This document shows positions 43,501-52,875 of a DNA stretch of 64,000 nt, piece by piece. Under the pieces are notes generated by a model, which did not search any database, was not told the origin of the DNA, and saw only the letters and a program-made list of their open reading frames with translations. The first letter of the stretch is position 1. The number at the start of each line of letters is the position of its first letter. A program made the position numbers and the translations under genes. This stretch comes from Candidatus Schekmanbacteria bacterium (GTDB taxonomy: Bacteria; CSSED10-310; JACPHN01), in the NCBI GenBank assembly GCA_016188575.1, contig JACPHN010000018.1, forward strand, positions 35,243 to 99,242, read 5' to 3'.

Positions 43501-46500
43501 AGTGCGACTTCGCGGCGGCCGCCGACCGCGCGCACGCCCTGGCGATGCGAGCCCAGCACGCGCTGGCCTGCGTCGGGCTCGGGCAGGTGGCGATGGCCAC
43601 GGGTCGCACGGCGAAAGCCGAGCAGGACGCGCGGCTCGCCCTCCAGGAAGCGCAGGATTGCGGCGCGACCGTGATCGCCGCCGGCGCATACCGGTTGCTC
43701 GGAATGGCGCTCGCCGCCCCGGCCGCCTCGGCGCCGGGGGCGACCGCCCCGACGAGCGGAGCCACGGCACCCAGGGAGGCGCTCGAACAAAGCATCGCCT
43801 TGCTAGAGAAAACTTCTGCGCGCAACGAGCTGGCAGAAAGCCAGGTCGCCCTTGGCCAGTTGCTGCTCGGGACTGGCGCAGACGCGGAGGGCCGACGGTG
43901 GTTCGAGCGCGGCATCGCCAACTTCCGCGAGCTCGGGCTGACGAGAAAGTTGGTCGCGCTGGGGCTGGCCTCGCATCAGACGACGGCCTGGCCCGCGCTC
44001 GCATCCGGCGACAGCGTGGACTTGGCGATGCCGGATCGGGTGGGACCATACGAAATTCTCGAGGTCATCGGCACAGGAGCGATGGGGGTCGTCTATCGCG
44101 CGCGGCACGTGCGCACGGGGCGCAGCGCGGCGCTGAAGACGGTGCGCGCCGCCGACGCCGGTCTGCTGGCAACACTGCGGCGTGAAATTCACGCGCTGAG
44201 CCGTTTGCGGCATCCGGGTATCGTGCGCGTGGTGGATCACGGCGTACACGAGGGTCGCCCCTGGTACGCCATGGACCTGATCGACGGCGCCTCGATCACC
44301 GCCCATTGCCGCTCGCTGTGGCCCCTGGCCACGCGGCCCACGGTCCTCCCGGAGGCGGTATTGCGGGCGATTCTCTCGGTGTTCTACCGGCTCAGCACCG
44401 CCCTGGCGTACCTGCACGGCGAAGGCGTGGTGCACCGCGACTTGACGCCCAACAACGTGCTTGTCTGCAGCGGGCAACCCGTGATCGTCGATCTCGGGCT
44501 CACCACGCGGCTCAGCACCGACGACGTCGCCGCCGGCGCGCGCTCGCGCGAGCTTCTGGAGATCGCTCCGCGCGGAGGAACCCTCGCGTACATGGCCCCG
44601 GAGCAGATCCGCGGCGCTCAGGTCGATCCGCGGGCCGACCTCTACGCTCTTGGGTGCATGCTGTACGAAGTCTTGACCGGCAATCCCCCCTATGTCGGCG
44701 CCCACGGTGAAGTGGCGATGGGACACCTCCGCGGCACACCCAAGGCGCTGGGCGAGCAACTCGACGGGATTCCCGAGGCGCTCGAGATGCTGTTGCGGCG
44801 CCTGCTGGCGAAAGCGCCTCAGGACCGCCTGGGTTACGCCGATGACGTGGCGCGCTTCTGCCGCGAGCTAGGCGCCGACGCGGAGGAAATCCGCGCCCTA
44901 CCCCCGGCCCGGCCGTACGTCTATCGGCCGCGCTTCGTCGGCCGACAGAAGCTCCTGGAACAGGTCCAGAGCGCGCTGCAGGGTCTGCCCCAAGGTCACG
45001 GCGCGGCGGTTTTCATCGGCGGCGAGAGCGGCGTGGGCAAGACGAGGTTTTGCGTCGAGCTGGCGCAGGAAGCGTCCACACGCGGCGCGCGCGTGGTCGC
45101 CGCGCCGTGCGACCCGGAGCACCGCTTCACCTCGCTCGGGCCGTTTCGGCAGTTGCTCCTGGCGGTCACCGACGCCTGTCGCAGTGGCGGCGCCGAGGTC
45201 ACCCGCCGGCTCCTTGGCGCCCACGGCCAGGAGCTCGCGAGGTTTCACCCGGAGCTGGCCGACGTCCTGGGCACCGAGGTGCTCGCGGTAGCCGGCGCGC
45301 AGGACCCGGAGCAGGCGCGGAAACGGGCCTGCCGGCAGTTTGAGCACATCGTCGCGGCGTTGGCGGCAGAACGTCCGATCTTGCTCCTGGTCGACGATCT
45401 ACAGTGGGCCGACGGATTGAGCCTCGACGTGATCCGGCACCTGACTGCGCCAGGTCGGCTCGACGCGCATCCGGTCGCGGTGGTCGCGACGTACCGCAGC
45501 GAGGACGCCGGCAGTGACGAGCTGCGCGCCGTGCTTGGGGCGGAGCACGTGATGCGCATCACGCTGGGGCGCCTCGCCGAAGGCGACATCGCGGACATGG
45601 TCGCCGGCATGCTGGCGCTGCGATCCGTGCCGCCGGAGCTCGCCACCGCCCTGACGCGCCATTCTGAAGGCAACCCGTTCTTCGTCACGGAGTACGTGCT
45701 CGCGGGCGTGGAAAGCGGTTTGCTCAAGCGCGACGAAAACGGCCGCTGGCGAGTGCCAGGCAGCGAGGTGACGGCGGGTCGCCCCCGCGATGAGGTCACG
45801 GTCGCCGCGACAGCGCTGCCGCGGTCGCTGCGAGATGTCGTGCGCAAGCGATTGCAAGGCCTGGGACAGGGCGCGACAGCCCTGGCCCGCGCGGCGGCGG
45901 TGTTGGGAAGGGAAAGTCGTCTGGAGCTCGCCGGGAAGGTCAGCCGCATGGCGGAGCCGCAGGTCATCGCCGCTCTGGACGAGCTTGTCCGGCGCAGCGT
46001 GTTGACCCTGAGCGACGGTGGCGGCCTGCGCTTCGAGCATGACAAGATCCGCGAGGTGCTCTACGAAGACATTGCGAGCGACGAGCTTCCCGTCTTTCAT
46101 CGGCGCGCCGCAACCTTGCTCGAGTCGGCGCCCGGAGGCAGCGATGAGAGCGAGGCGGGAATGCTCGGCGAACACTGGCACAAGGGGGGGGAGCTCGACC
46201 GGGCGCGGTCCTGCTACCTCACGGCCGCGCGCACTGCCCGTAAGCGGCACGAGACGCTCGTCGCCGCGCGCTTCTTTCGCCTCTACCTGAGTCTGATCAC
46301 CATCCCGACACCAGAGTCCGCACGCGTCCACGACGAGCTCGCCCGCACGGTCCTCAACAGTTTGGGGCAGTTGGACGAGGCGTTCGAGCACCATCGTACG
46401 GCCTTTCGCGAGGCTGACGCCAGGGGCGACAACGACCTCACGGTCAAGGCGTTGACCGGCATGAGCTTCGTCGGTTACCTGAAAAGCGATCGGCCGGCCA

Positions 46501-47417
46501 CCATGCGCTACGCGGTAAACGCGGCGGAGCGGGTCACGGAGCAGACCTCACCGGCGGCGCGCGCCGCGGTGGAAAAGGCGCTCGGCATCGCCCACGGCTC
46601 GAGTGGCTCCTACCGGGAAGCGATTACGCATTACCAGGCGTCACTGGAGCTCGAGCGCGAGCTCGGGAATCTGACCGCCATGGGATCGAACGTCAACAAC
46701 ATCGCAGTCAACTACTGGTTGCTCCATGAGCTGGACCGCGCCATGGAGACATTCGAGGAGGGGAGGCGGCTGTTCGAAGAAGCCGGAGACGTGTGCGGCT
46801 CCGCTCTGGCACTGCGAAACCAGGGATCCATTCTGTTCGACCGCGGCGACCTGGAGCGGGCCGTCGCCGTCTCGGTGCAGGCGCGCGACCTGTTCGAGCG
46901 CGGCGGTGACTACCTACAGGTGGGGTGGACGATTGCGGGAATCGCGGACATGTACCAGCAGTGGGCGCGTTTCCAGGAAGCGGCGCAATGGTGCCGAGAA
47001 GGCCTGACGAAGGCGCGCGAATACGGCGACCTGTCGCTCGAGGCCGAGCTGCTCGCTTTACTGGCGCGGATCGAACGGCGCTCGGGCAGCTACCCGGCGG
47101 TGGCGCGGCGCTTCGCGGAGGCCGCCGAGCAAGCGTGCCGGCAGGCCGCCGATGAGCTGCTCATGGCCCGGTGCCTCGCGGAGCTCGGCCATGTCGCCCT
47201 GTGGTGCGGGGAGCCGGCGGACGCGCTGCTGCGGCGCGCGGAAGAGGCTGCGGCGAAGCTCGGCGTGACGGCCGAAACTCGCGACGAATCCGACAGCGGG
47301 GCGCCGCTCAGAACGCTCAAGCGAGCGATCGCCGCCGCCGCCGGAGGCGGAGTGTTGTGCCGCGGGGAGTGCCCCGAAGATCTCCCCGAACGGCAGCGGC
47401 CCACCGCCGGCAGCTAG
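40575..47417 (+). CDS. 2280-aa fusion: zinc ribbon, cyclase-like, AAA, TPR, Ser/Thr kinase, AAA, TPR
   Basis: A composite signalling protein. An N-terminal zinc ribbon (CRRC and CDQC, residues 3-20) precedes a degenerate class III cyclase-like region (LRIGVASGRI near 150, ASLASRLAKACPPDGILVC near 178). The first AAA/NACHT-like ATPase has Walker A GDTGSGKRRL near 280, followed by TPR-like helices (about 700-1130). The kinase domain starts near 1156 (GTGAMGVVYRA), with Lys in SAALKTV, HRDLTPNNVL and DLG in place of DFG. A second ATPase has [10 protein letters not shown] near 1483 and LLLVDDLQWAD, then more TPRs (about 1850-2200). The C-terminal GECPEDLP motif is shared with the convergent neighbour. 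A palindromic repeat lies in frame at 42268-42346. Confidence 0.9.
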   Translation: MICRRCHAQLRSVARFCDQCGATAGDDGACARPAPPAAEAAQRAPGLAGSRMPVSVVAVLRSRREYPGAAADGSNADDTALHLSLPEGALTCAGTRREEYVVFGLRRRTAETANPAAAATAAALALRSGGEAAESTANAESNAARLRIGVASGRIPATASAAVLAANDPLLDPELKAIASLASRLAKACPPDGILVCHETYRAIVDELEAIPQAPLPAGPAPAGILSYLVSGQRRRLSRAPLMNVLGGETVMLGREDQLAFLWDCFQQARRRRRPTLVTVVGDTGSGKRRLVFELLRLLERQSEPPIVLRVAAEEDGVDEPLALVAMLLRAAARIHDDEAGERAEQKLAAWASEMATSRRSRGRRADDPPPPLAAAMAFPADAAHVLRDLAVSPEGHGSMHDLSLLAAAGLPRRASDLLAALLSRRARRGVIVLVLESLHWADAVSLKVVEDLLAGCGDHPVLAVATARPAFQRRAPNWGSAVSSTALVTLAATARDTASEHAEHLLRAVRGVPAEAVERIVTASAEVPGAAEELVRQLADRGVLVETSEGWRWDGDSGAKLPDRTPPTSPPAASGGTDAEEWDGGAHCRADGESAPGTGGLAALLDARLRGLPGEAHAVLTAAAAFGSWFTDGAVVAALASELQPEQVREALDFLVSREMLRAVPGTSQAGSEGESDQPGGATFAFASSAGSEAARRAARERPAPAERSAATARWLLEHLAPGAPLRSQRARAQLAAAGDLVAAARCDLEAADDMRRRGALDESMAACARAGAALTAGAAGADDARRRECTALRARAALAYARCATALGRSAEAAETLDQAERYAAELDAVEPRCEVELARAGLCASTGAFDSALDHAEAALALACESDQRSLLLRAEAEVGLVHSRRGYFRESITHLAKAAVVAEEVGDAEWMAALLLALGDRHVILGHAEDALESFARAASTASASALPEAQALALLGSAAARLLKGEHDRAECDFAAAADRAHALAMRAQHALACVGLGQVAMATGRTAKAEQDARLALQEAQDCGATVIAAGAYRLLGMALAAPAASAPGATAPTSGATAPREALEQSIALLEKTSARNELAESQVALGQLLLGTGADAEGRRWFERGIANFRELGLTRKLVALGLASHQTTAWPALASGDSVDLAMPDRVGPYEILEVIGTGAMGVVYRARHVRTGRSAALKTVRAADAGLLATLRREIHALSRLRHPGIVRVVDHGVHEGRPWYAMDLIDGASITAHCRSLWPLATRPTVLPEAVLRAILSVFYRLSTALAYLHGEGVVHRDLTPNNVLVCSGQPVIVDLGLTTRLSTDDVAAGARSRELLEIAPRGGTLAYMAPEQIRGAQVDPRADLYALGCMLYEVLTGNPPYVGAHGEVAMGHLRGTPKALGEQLDGIPEALEMLLRRLLAKAPQDRLGYADDVARFCRELGADAEEIRALPPARPYVYRPRFVGRQKLLEQVQSALQGLPQGHGAAVFIGGESGVGKTRFCVELAQEASTRGARVVAAPCDPEHRFTSLGPFRQLLLAVTDACRSGGAEVTRRLLGAHGQELARFHPELADVLGTEVLAVAGAQDPEQARKRACRQFEHIVAALAAERPILLLVDDLQWADGLSLDVIRHLTAPGRLDAHPVAVVATYRSEDAGSDELRAVLGAEHVMRITLGRLAEGDIADMVAGMLALRSVPPELATALTRHSEGNPFFVTEYVLAGVESGLLKRDENGRWRVPGSEVTAGRPRDEVTVAATALPRSLRDVVRKRLQGLGQGATALARAAAVLGRESRLELAGKVSRMAEPQVIAALDELVRRSVLTLSDGGGLRFEHDKIREVLYEDIASDELPVFHRRAATLLESAPGGSDESEAGMLGEHWHKGGELDRARSCYLTAARTARKRHETLVAARFFRLYLSLITIPTPESARVHDELARTVLNSLGQLDEAFEHHRTAFREADARGDNDLTVKALTGMSFVGYLKSDRPATMRYAVNAAERVTEQTSPAARAAVEKALGIAHGSSGSYREAITHYQASLELERELGNLTAMGSNVNNIAVNYWLLHELDRAMETFEEGRRLFEEAGDVCGSALALRNQGSILFDRGDLERAVAVSVQARDLFERGGDYLQVGWTIAGIADMYQQWARFQEAAQWCREGLTKAREYGDLSLEAELLALLARIERRSGSYPAVARRFAEAAEQACRQAADELLMARCLAELGHVALWCGEPADALLRRAEEAAAKLGVTAETRDESDSGAPLRTLKRAIAAAAGGGVLCRGECPEDLPERQRPTAGS
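42268..42346. repeat. palindromic repeat copy inside a coding region
   Basis: CACCTCACCTCCCGC with GCGGGGGGACGGACG, followed by a GCGCATTGTCGCG end, matches the intergenic copy at 39956. In frame it encodes a low-complexity linker (TPPTSPPAASGGTDAEE) between the first ATPase and the helical region of the fusion protein, so it appears to be an insertion that preserved the frame. Confidence 0.55.
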
Positions 47418-47443
47418 CGCCGGGAGCTCACGGGGGCGTACCT

Positions 47444-50400
47444 CTAACCCGACCCGAGCGCAGCTCGGCGCAAGGCCGCGGGCACATCGCCGAGGCACTC
47501 GCCAAATTGCAGCGGTCCACCCACGGCAAACGCGTCCATGGCACGCCGCAGGCGTGCCGTCGCCGCGACGATCTCGCTGCCCTCTCCGAGTTGCGTGGGG
47601 TGCACCAGCGCCAGAGCGCGTTCGTATTCGGCCTGCGCGGACCTGCCCTCGGCCAGCGCAAGGTGGCCGCGCTCGCACCAGCACTTCACGGTGACGAAGA
47701 ACGCCTTGACCTCAAGGAACAGGCGTTCGGCCTCGTCCAGGAGGTGATGCGCCGCGGCGAAATCACCGGCGGCCCGCCGCTCCAGGCACGCCAACTGGCA
47801 CAGCGCCTCGCTCTCGTGATGCCGGTCCCCGACGCTGCGCAAGGTGTCCACCGCCTCCGCGAACAGCGCGCGGGCGGCGCCGACAGAGCCGAGATCGGCC
47901 TGAGCGCCCGCGAGACTCAGGAGTATCCACCCCTCGAACTGGCGATCGGAGACGTCCCGCAGGATCGCCAGCGACTTCTCCAGGAGCCGCCGCGCTTCCT
48001 CCGGCTTCTGCTCGCCGCGTCGAATCAGTGCCAGATTCCCCACGGCGACCGCTTCCGCCCGGCGATCACCGCCGGCGCGCGCCATCTCGATGGCCGCCTG
48101 TGCCAGGGATTCTGCCTCATCCAGGTGTCCCTGGTCGGTCTGAATGACGGCGAGATTTTGCAGCGTCCGCGCCTCGAAACGCCGGTCTCCCTGGTCGCGG
48201 TAGATCGCCAGCGCCGCAGCATACGAGACCGCTGCTTCGCCGAGGTTGCCGAGCTCCCAGTTGGCGGCCCCAAGACTGCTCAGCGCCTTCGCCTCGTGCA
48301 GGCGCTCCCCCTCGGCACGAAAGATCACCAGCGACTCCGTAAGCAGTTGCACTGCCGCGGACGAATCACCGAGCACCCAGCTCGTCTGCCCCAGACCGCG
48401 AAGGCTCAGGCCCTCCCCCAGTCGATCGCCGAGCTGCCTGGCGTCGGCGAGTGCGTGGCGGTGGAGCTCCTGCGCCTCCCGCGTGCGCCCGCGGACGCTG
48501 ACGACTTCTTCGGCGAGCCGATTGCGCGCCCGGACCGCCGCAACCGCCGGCACCGGGAAGAGGTTGAGATAGGCGCTGAACAGGTGCTCGGCCTCCGCAT
48601 ACGCGTAGCTCGCCAGAGCGCTGTCGGCACCGGCCAGGTAGTAGCGCGCCGCCTTTTCGCGTTCCCCAGCCTGCTCCCAATGCTGCGCCACCGTCGAAGT
48701 CGGCACCGCCTCGCCGTTTTCGAGCATGGCTTCGAGGCATTCGGCGCCGGCCGCATGCAGCTCCCGCCGCCGGCGCTCGGGAATCCTGCCGTAGGCGACG
48801 TCGCGCACCTTGTCGTGCACGAACCGATAGCGCACCCCATCCTCCTGCTCCAGCAAGTCACGAGCCACCAGCGTCCCGAGCCAGAGCTCGATCTCCTCGA
48901 GCTCGACTACCGCCACCGACGCCACCCGCCGCGCGCCGCGCTCTTCGGTGGCGATGGAGCGTTCCGAAAAGTGCCACTTCCCCTGCGCGTCGCGCCGGAG
49001 CACGTCGACCTCGACGGCGGTGCGCAGATACTCGGCCACAAAGAGCGGGTTGCCTTCGGAGTGTTTGGCGAGAAAGCTCACGAACTCGGGCGGCGCCGTG
49101 GGAATTGCGAGCATGTCCTTGACCATGGTCGCGATCCCTGGTTCGTCGAGTCGGTCAAGGTCGACGGTAACGACATCGTCACGGCCGGTGAGCGAGCGCA
49201 GCGCCTCGAAGGAATCGCCGCGCCGATACGTGCCGAGCACGAGAATTCGGTGGGTCTTCAGAAACTGCGCGCCCAGGAGGTGGACCAAGAAGCCCAGACT
49301 GAGCTCGTCCGCCCAGTGCAAGTCATCCAGAAGCAGGAGCACGCTACGTTCGACGGCGTAGGCGGCAAGCGTCTCGGCGAGGTAGGCGTGCAGACGGAAG
49401 AGGGCGGCCTCGGGAGGGAGCTCGACGGGGTCACCGTACATGTCCAGGCCATCCAGGCTGGCGAGGGACGGTTCGTACCGGGCGAGGAGCTTGCCGCGCC
49501 GGCCGAACAGGCGCGCGGCCTCCTCCGGGCCGCGTTCCCGGCAGCGATCGGCCATGAGCTGCAGGGGGCGGCGCAGCGCTTCGAGCGGCACGCGAATCGG
49601 GGCGTCTCCGCCAGTGGCAAACGCGCGGCGCGGCGTGCCGCCACCCGTGAGCACGCGAATGCCGCGACGCTCCGCCTGCCGGGCGACCTCCACACACAGC
49701 CGGGTCTTCCCCACACCGCTCTCGCCCGAGACGAGAACGAGGTCTCCGTGCCCACCCTGCAAGCTGGCGAGCTGGCGGATGATCACCGCAAGGGCTTCGC
49801 CGCGGCCCACGAATCCCGGCCGGTAGAGGTACGGTCGCGTGTGATAGATTCTCCGGTCTGCCGCCCGGCGCGCTCCGAGCTTTGCGAGCTCCGCCGCGAC
49901 GTCGTCGGCGTAACCGAGGCGGTCCTGCCGCTTCTTTTCCAGCAGGTGCCGGACCAGCGCATGGAGCTCCGCGGGCGCTGCGGCCGCGTGCTCCCGCAGG
50001 TCCGGCGGATGGTCACGAAGCTGGGCGCGGATGAGCTCGGCGGCGGTATCCGCCACAAACACCGGGCGGCCTGCCAGGATCTCGAAAAGCATGCACCCGA
50101 GCGAGTAGAGATCGGCGCGCGCGTCCAGCAGATCGCCGCGAAGCTGCTCGGGCGCCATGTAGCGCAGTGTCCCCGCGGGAATCGAGCATTCTTGCAGGGA
50201 TTCCCGCCCGCCGCGGCCCGAGAACTCCTCGGCGAGACCGAAGTCGACCAGCACCGGGGTCCCGCTTTTCTGCACGAGCACGTTTTCGGGCTTGAGGTCG
50301 CGGTGAATGATGCCCTGGCCGTGCAGATAGGCGAGCGTGACACAGAGATGGTAGAAAACCTCGAGCACGGGACTGAGAGACAGGCGTGGCGGCGTCGCCG

Positions 50401-50782
50401 TCGGATCCCAACTGGCGCCGCAGTAGCGGCGGAGCGAGACGCCGTCGATCAGCTCCATGGCGTACCAGGGGAGCCCGTCCTCGGCGCCGCTATCGAGAAT
50501 GCGGACGATTCCAGGGTGCCGGAGGCGCGCCAGAGAGGTAATTTCCCGGCGCACGACGGGCAGGCGCGCTTCGCTCGGAATGCGGATCGTCTTGAGCGCG
50601 ACGAGGCGCCCTGTTTGCTCGTTGACCGCACGGTACACTTCGGCCGTCGCGCCCGAGCCGAGGATTCCCAGCACGCGGTACGGCCCCACGCGGCAGAGGC
50701 ATGCCGTACGCCCCGTACCGTAACTATCGCGACGCGGGCCCGGCGCCGGCTCCGGGTCGTCGCCAACGTCCATTGATGACAT
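47444..50782 (-). CDS. Ser/Thr kinase-AAA-TPR signalling protein
   Basis: A protein of about 1112 aa with the architecture of the second half of its neighbour: kinase (about 32-300; [11 protein letters not shown], Lys in [25 protein letters not shown]), ATPase (Walker [11 protein letters not shown] near 350, Walker [12 protein letters not shown] near 490), winged-helix-like linker and TPRs (about 680-1080). The C-terminal motif [12 protein letters not shown] parallels GECPEDLP in the 2280-aa protein. The kinase motifs are complete. The start is unclear: ATG at 50782 is given, with GTG at 50794 and ATG at 50773 as alternatives. It converges on the 2280-aa gene with a 26-base gap. Confidence 0.9.
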   Translation of the reverse strand: MSSMDVGDDPEPAPGPRRDSYGTGRTACLCRVGPYRVLGILGSGATAEVYRAVNEQTGRLVALKTIRIPSEARLPVVRREITSLARLRHPGIVRILDSGAEDGLPWYAMELIDGVSLRRYCGASWDPTATPPRLSLSPVLEVFYHLCVTLAYLHGQGIIHRDLKPENVLVQKSGTPVLVDFGLAEEFSGRGGRESLQECSIPAGTLRYMAPEQLRGDLLDARADLYSLGCMLFEILAGRPVFVADTAAELIRAQLRDHPPDLREHAAAAPAELHALVRHLLEKKRQDRLGYADDVAAELAKLGARRAADRRIYHTRPYLYRPGFVGRGEALAVIIRQLASLQGGHGDLVLVSGESGVGKTRLCVEVARQAERRGIRVLTGGGTPRRAFATGGDAPIRVPLEALRRPLQLMADRCRERGPEEAARLFGRRGKLLARYEPSLASLDGLDMYGDPVELPPEAALFRLHAYLAETLAAYAVERSVLLLLDDLHWADELSLGFLVHLLGAQFLKTHRILVLGTYRRGDSFEALRSLTGRDDVVTVDLDRLDEPGIATMVKDMLAIPTAPPEFVSFLAKHSEGNPLFVAEYLRTAVEVDVLRRDAQGKWHFSERSIATEERGARRVASVAVVELEEIELWLGTLVARDLLEQEDGVRYRFVHDKVRDVAYGRIPERRRRELHAAGAECLEAMLENGEAVPTSTVAQHWEQAGEREKAARYYLAGADSALASYAYAEAEHLFSAYLNLFPVPAVAAVRARNRLAEEVVSVRGRTREAQELHRHALADARQLGDRLGEGLSLRGLGQTSWVLGDSSAAVQLLTESLVIFRAEGERLHEAKALSSLGAANWELGNLGEAAVSYAAALAIYRDQGDRRFEARTLQNLAVIQTDQGHLDEAESLAQAAIEMARAGGDRRAEAVAVGNLALIRRGEQKPEEARRLLEKSLAILRDVSDRQFEGWILLSLAGAQADLGSVGAARALFAEAVDTLRSVGDRHHESEALCQLACLERRAAGDFAAAHHLLDEAERLFLEVKAFFVTVKCWCERGHLALAEGRSAQAEYERALALVHPTQLGEGSEIVAATARLRRAMDAFAVGGPLQFGECLGDVPAALRRAALGSG

Positions 50783-50861
50783 TCCCTTTGACACTCCCTG
50801 GGCGCGAGGCTATGATATCGCCGGACTCGCTCAATCACGCCTCATGAGGAGAATGACCGCC

Positions 50862-51080
50862 GTGTTGCTGTTCGGTATGCCAGGATATGGGGAGATGTTC
50901 ATCATTCTCCTCATTATCGTAATCATATTCGGTGCGAAAAAGTTGCCGGAGCTCGGTAGCGGGCTCGGCAAAGGAATCAAGAACTTTCAGGAATCATTTC
51001 GCTCCTCAGGACGGGACCAGCCGAAAGAAGAGCTGGCAGAGCGGAACGAGCACAGGTCGCCGAGCGACGACCGCCAGTAG
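50862..51080 (+). CDS. tatA: Sec-independent (Tat) translocase component TatA
   Basis: A 72-aa TatA/B-type protein. An N-terminal helix ([19 protein letters not shown]) is followed by the [20 protein letters not shown] hinge and amphipathic helix, then a charged tail. These are the TatA hallmarks, including the FG pair before the amphipathic helix. The start is chosen as GTG at 50862, ten bases after GAGGAG; the ATGs at 50844 and 50853 lie within or too close to that box. No tatB or tatC is adjacent. It can serve the Tat-dependent ferredoxin of the NrfD module. Confidence 0.88.
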   Translation: MLLFGMPGYGEMFIILLIIVIIFGAKKLPELGSGLGKGIKNFQESFRSSGRDQPKEELAERNEHRSPSDDRQ

Positions 51081-51100
51081 CGAGCCGCGCCGGTCGTCGC
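51064..51100. terminator. hairpin between convergent tatA and minus-strand gene
   Basis: GCGACGACCG (51064-51073) pairs with CGGTCGTCGC (51091-51100), a perfect 10-base stem with a 17-base loop. It covers the tatA stop codon and lies at the convergent junction with the gene ending at 51103, so it could end transcription from both sides. No T run follows. Confidence 0.5.
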
Positions 51101-51102
51101 GC

Positions 51103-52755
51103 TCAGTTCGCGTCCGCCGCAGGCTGACGCTGGAGCCGGCTCTTTAGCCACTCGGGCCGAATCGATACCCGGCGGTAGAGTGCGATCGCTGCATCCCATC
51201 TTTGCCATTCCCAAAGCTGATTCGCCTCAAATACGAGGTCGAGGTCGTCTGCTTGTCGCAACAAGTCGCGCCGTTGCTCCAGTGGAAGCGCGAGCACACC
51301 CTTGTGGAGCCGCAAATCGTCGAGGAGCTCCTTGAAAGCATCGCCGGCCTGCACGGCGTCACCAGATTCCAGGAAGCTTCGCGAGCGTGATGTGGCGGCC
51401 ACGATATTTCTGAGCATTTCTGTGCGCGCCGCGGCGACGTCTTCCGGGAGGCGGAGCAGCTCTTCCGGCGCGGCTTGATCGAACGCGACTGGCGTGTCAT
51501 CGGGTGCGGCGGCGTCGAGCTCTGCGAGCAAAGCCTCCGCCTGCGCCGTGGATGGCCGGCTGATGGCAAGCTCCATGATGGGCGTCGAGACCGGCTCGGT
51601 GGGGTGCTCCGGGAGGGTCGGCTCAGAGGCTTGCTCGGCAGTCGGCGAGACAACTGCCGCGGCGGTCTCCGCGGCGGCGGTGGGCGCGGGTTCGGTGGCA
51701 GTCGCGGTCGCTTCGAGACCCGCGGAATCATCGGGGGTGGGCGTGGGTGAGCTCGGGGCAACTGGAATCATCTCCCGATTCGCCTGCAACCAGTACCACA
51801 TCGCCAGGCCCTTGACGTAGGCGCGCGCGGCAAAGAACCCCTGAATACTGCGCGCCGCGGTGCGGATCGCGTCGTTCCTCGCCTGTAGGACGCCGTCGCG
51901 CAACAGCTCCGGGGAGAAAAAGCGCGTGCCCCGCCGGAGCGTTCGTGGCCGGTCGGCGGACGCGCCGCCCGAATAGAGCGCGTTTGCCGCTGCCAGGAGC
52001 TGATCGGCGACGTTGAGGCGAGAGGAGTAGTGCGCACTCGGCAGCTCGTCGAGCGCGCGCAGGGCGGCGTCGATGGCGCGGACAGCGCGCGCGACGAGCT
52101 CGGCGCGGCGCGCGACCGACTTGGCGGAGTCCGGGGACGGCGGTCCTGCCGCGGCGCCGGGGGCGTCCCCGCGGGCCAGGACCAGCGCCGCGAGCTGCTC
52201 GAGCTGCTCGAGGTCGCCTGCGAGCAGCGCGGTGTCGAGCAGCTCTACGAGCGTCTCGTCGTCCGCCTCGGGCAGGGAAGCGATGGCAAGCTGGACGACC
52301 TGCCGCTCCGCGCCGCGGCGCACGTCGAAGGCGCGATAACCGTGCCCCGCCGCGGTCGCGAAGCTCGTGAAGTGCGAGCGCAACACGCCGGCAGCTCCGG
52401 CCCACACCAGGTAGCGCCCCGGCGGCAGCACGACCTTGAGCTTGCTGGCGCCGTCGACGAGATAGCGGCGATCTGGGTAGTCGCCTAGCGGTCGTCGCGA
52501 AGCGGTGCGCAGCCGCATCAGCACTCCGCCCTGGGTGTTGGCCAGTGCCCGCCAATCGGCCGCATCGGCGGCCTCGGGCACGTACCAGAGCTCGACCAGG
52601 ACCAGCGGGCGGATCAGGTCCATGGGCCACAATGGCACGTTCGCCCAGTCCCCGGCCGCGAGCCCGGCGAAGCCCGCCGCAAGCACGGCAAGGCGAAGCA
52701 CGAGGCCGCGGCGCAGGGGCGGGATCCGCATGCCTTTCTTCTTGCCTGTCACCAC
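51103..52755 (-). CDS. hypothetical membrane-anchored protein, 550 aa
   Basis: I do not recognise the family. An N-terminal hydrophobic helix (about residues 18-38) anchors the protein. The N-terminal half has a beta-rich stretch (LKVVLPPGRYLVWAGAAG near 100) and helices with LLDTALLAGDLEQLEQLAALV near 170. A Thr/Ala/Pro-rich segment (about 340-400) links it to a helical C-terminal region (LLRQADDLDLVFEANQLWEWQRWDAAIALYRRV) that resembles a degenerate TPR. It lies in the same unit as the propeller protein upstream and faces tatA. The start may be GTG at 52755 or ATG at 52731. Function unknown. Confidence 0.6.
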   Translation of the reverse strand: MVTGKKKGMRIPPLRRGLVLRLAVLAAGFAGLAAGDWANVPLWPMDLIRPLVLVELWYVPEAADAADWRALANTQGGVLMRLRTASRRPLGDYPDRRYLVDGASKLKVVLPPGRYLVWAGAAGVLRSHFTSFATAAGHGYRAFDVRRGAERQVVQLAIASLPEADDETLVELLDTALLAGDLEQLEQLAALVLARGDAPGAAAGPPSPDSAKSVARRAELVARAVRAIDAALRALDELPSAHYSSRLNVADQLLAAANALYSGGASADRPRTLRRGTRFFSPELLRDGVLQARNDAIRTAARSIQGFFAARAYVKGLAMWYWLQANREMIPVAPSSPTPTPDDSAGLEATATATEPAPTAAAETAAAVVSPTAEQASEPTLPEHPTEPVSTPIMELAISRPSTAQAEALLAELDAAAPDDTPVAFDQAAPEELLRLPEDVAAARTEMLRNIVAATSRSRSFLESGDAVQAGDAFKELLDDLRLHKGVLALPLEQRRDLLRQADDLDLVFEANQLWEWQRWDAAIALYRRVSIRPEWLKSRLQRQPAADAN

Positions 52756-52875
52756 ATTCCCACCCCATCCAGTCCGCTCTGCCCGCTGCGCGGTGAGACG
52801 GATGATGTCCGCGCGGCGCCAACTCCGCGGTTAGATCTGTCGTGTTGATCTTGTCGGCCGCGCGCCAGCGCGCCT

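Noticed and set aside
47171-50776. 1201-codon plus-strand open frame opposite the kinase-AAA-TPR gene
   Set aside because: It has no domains and is the antisense of a clear kinase-ATPase-TPR protein; long antisense frames are common at this GC content.
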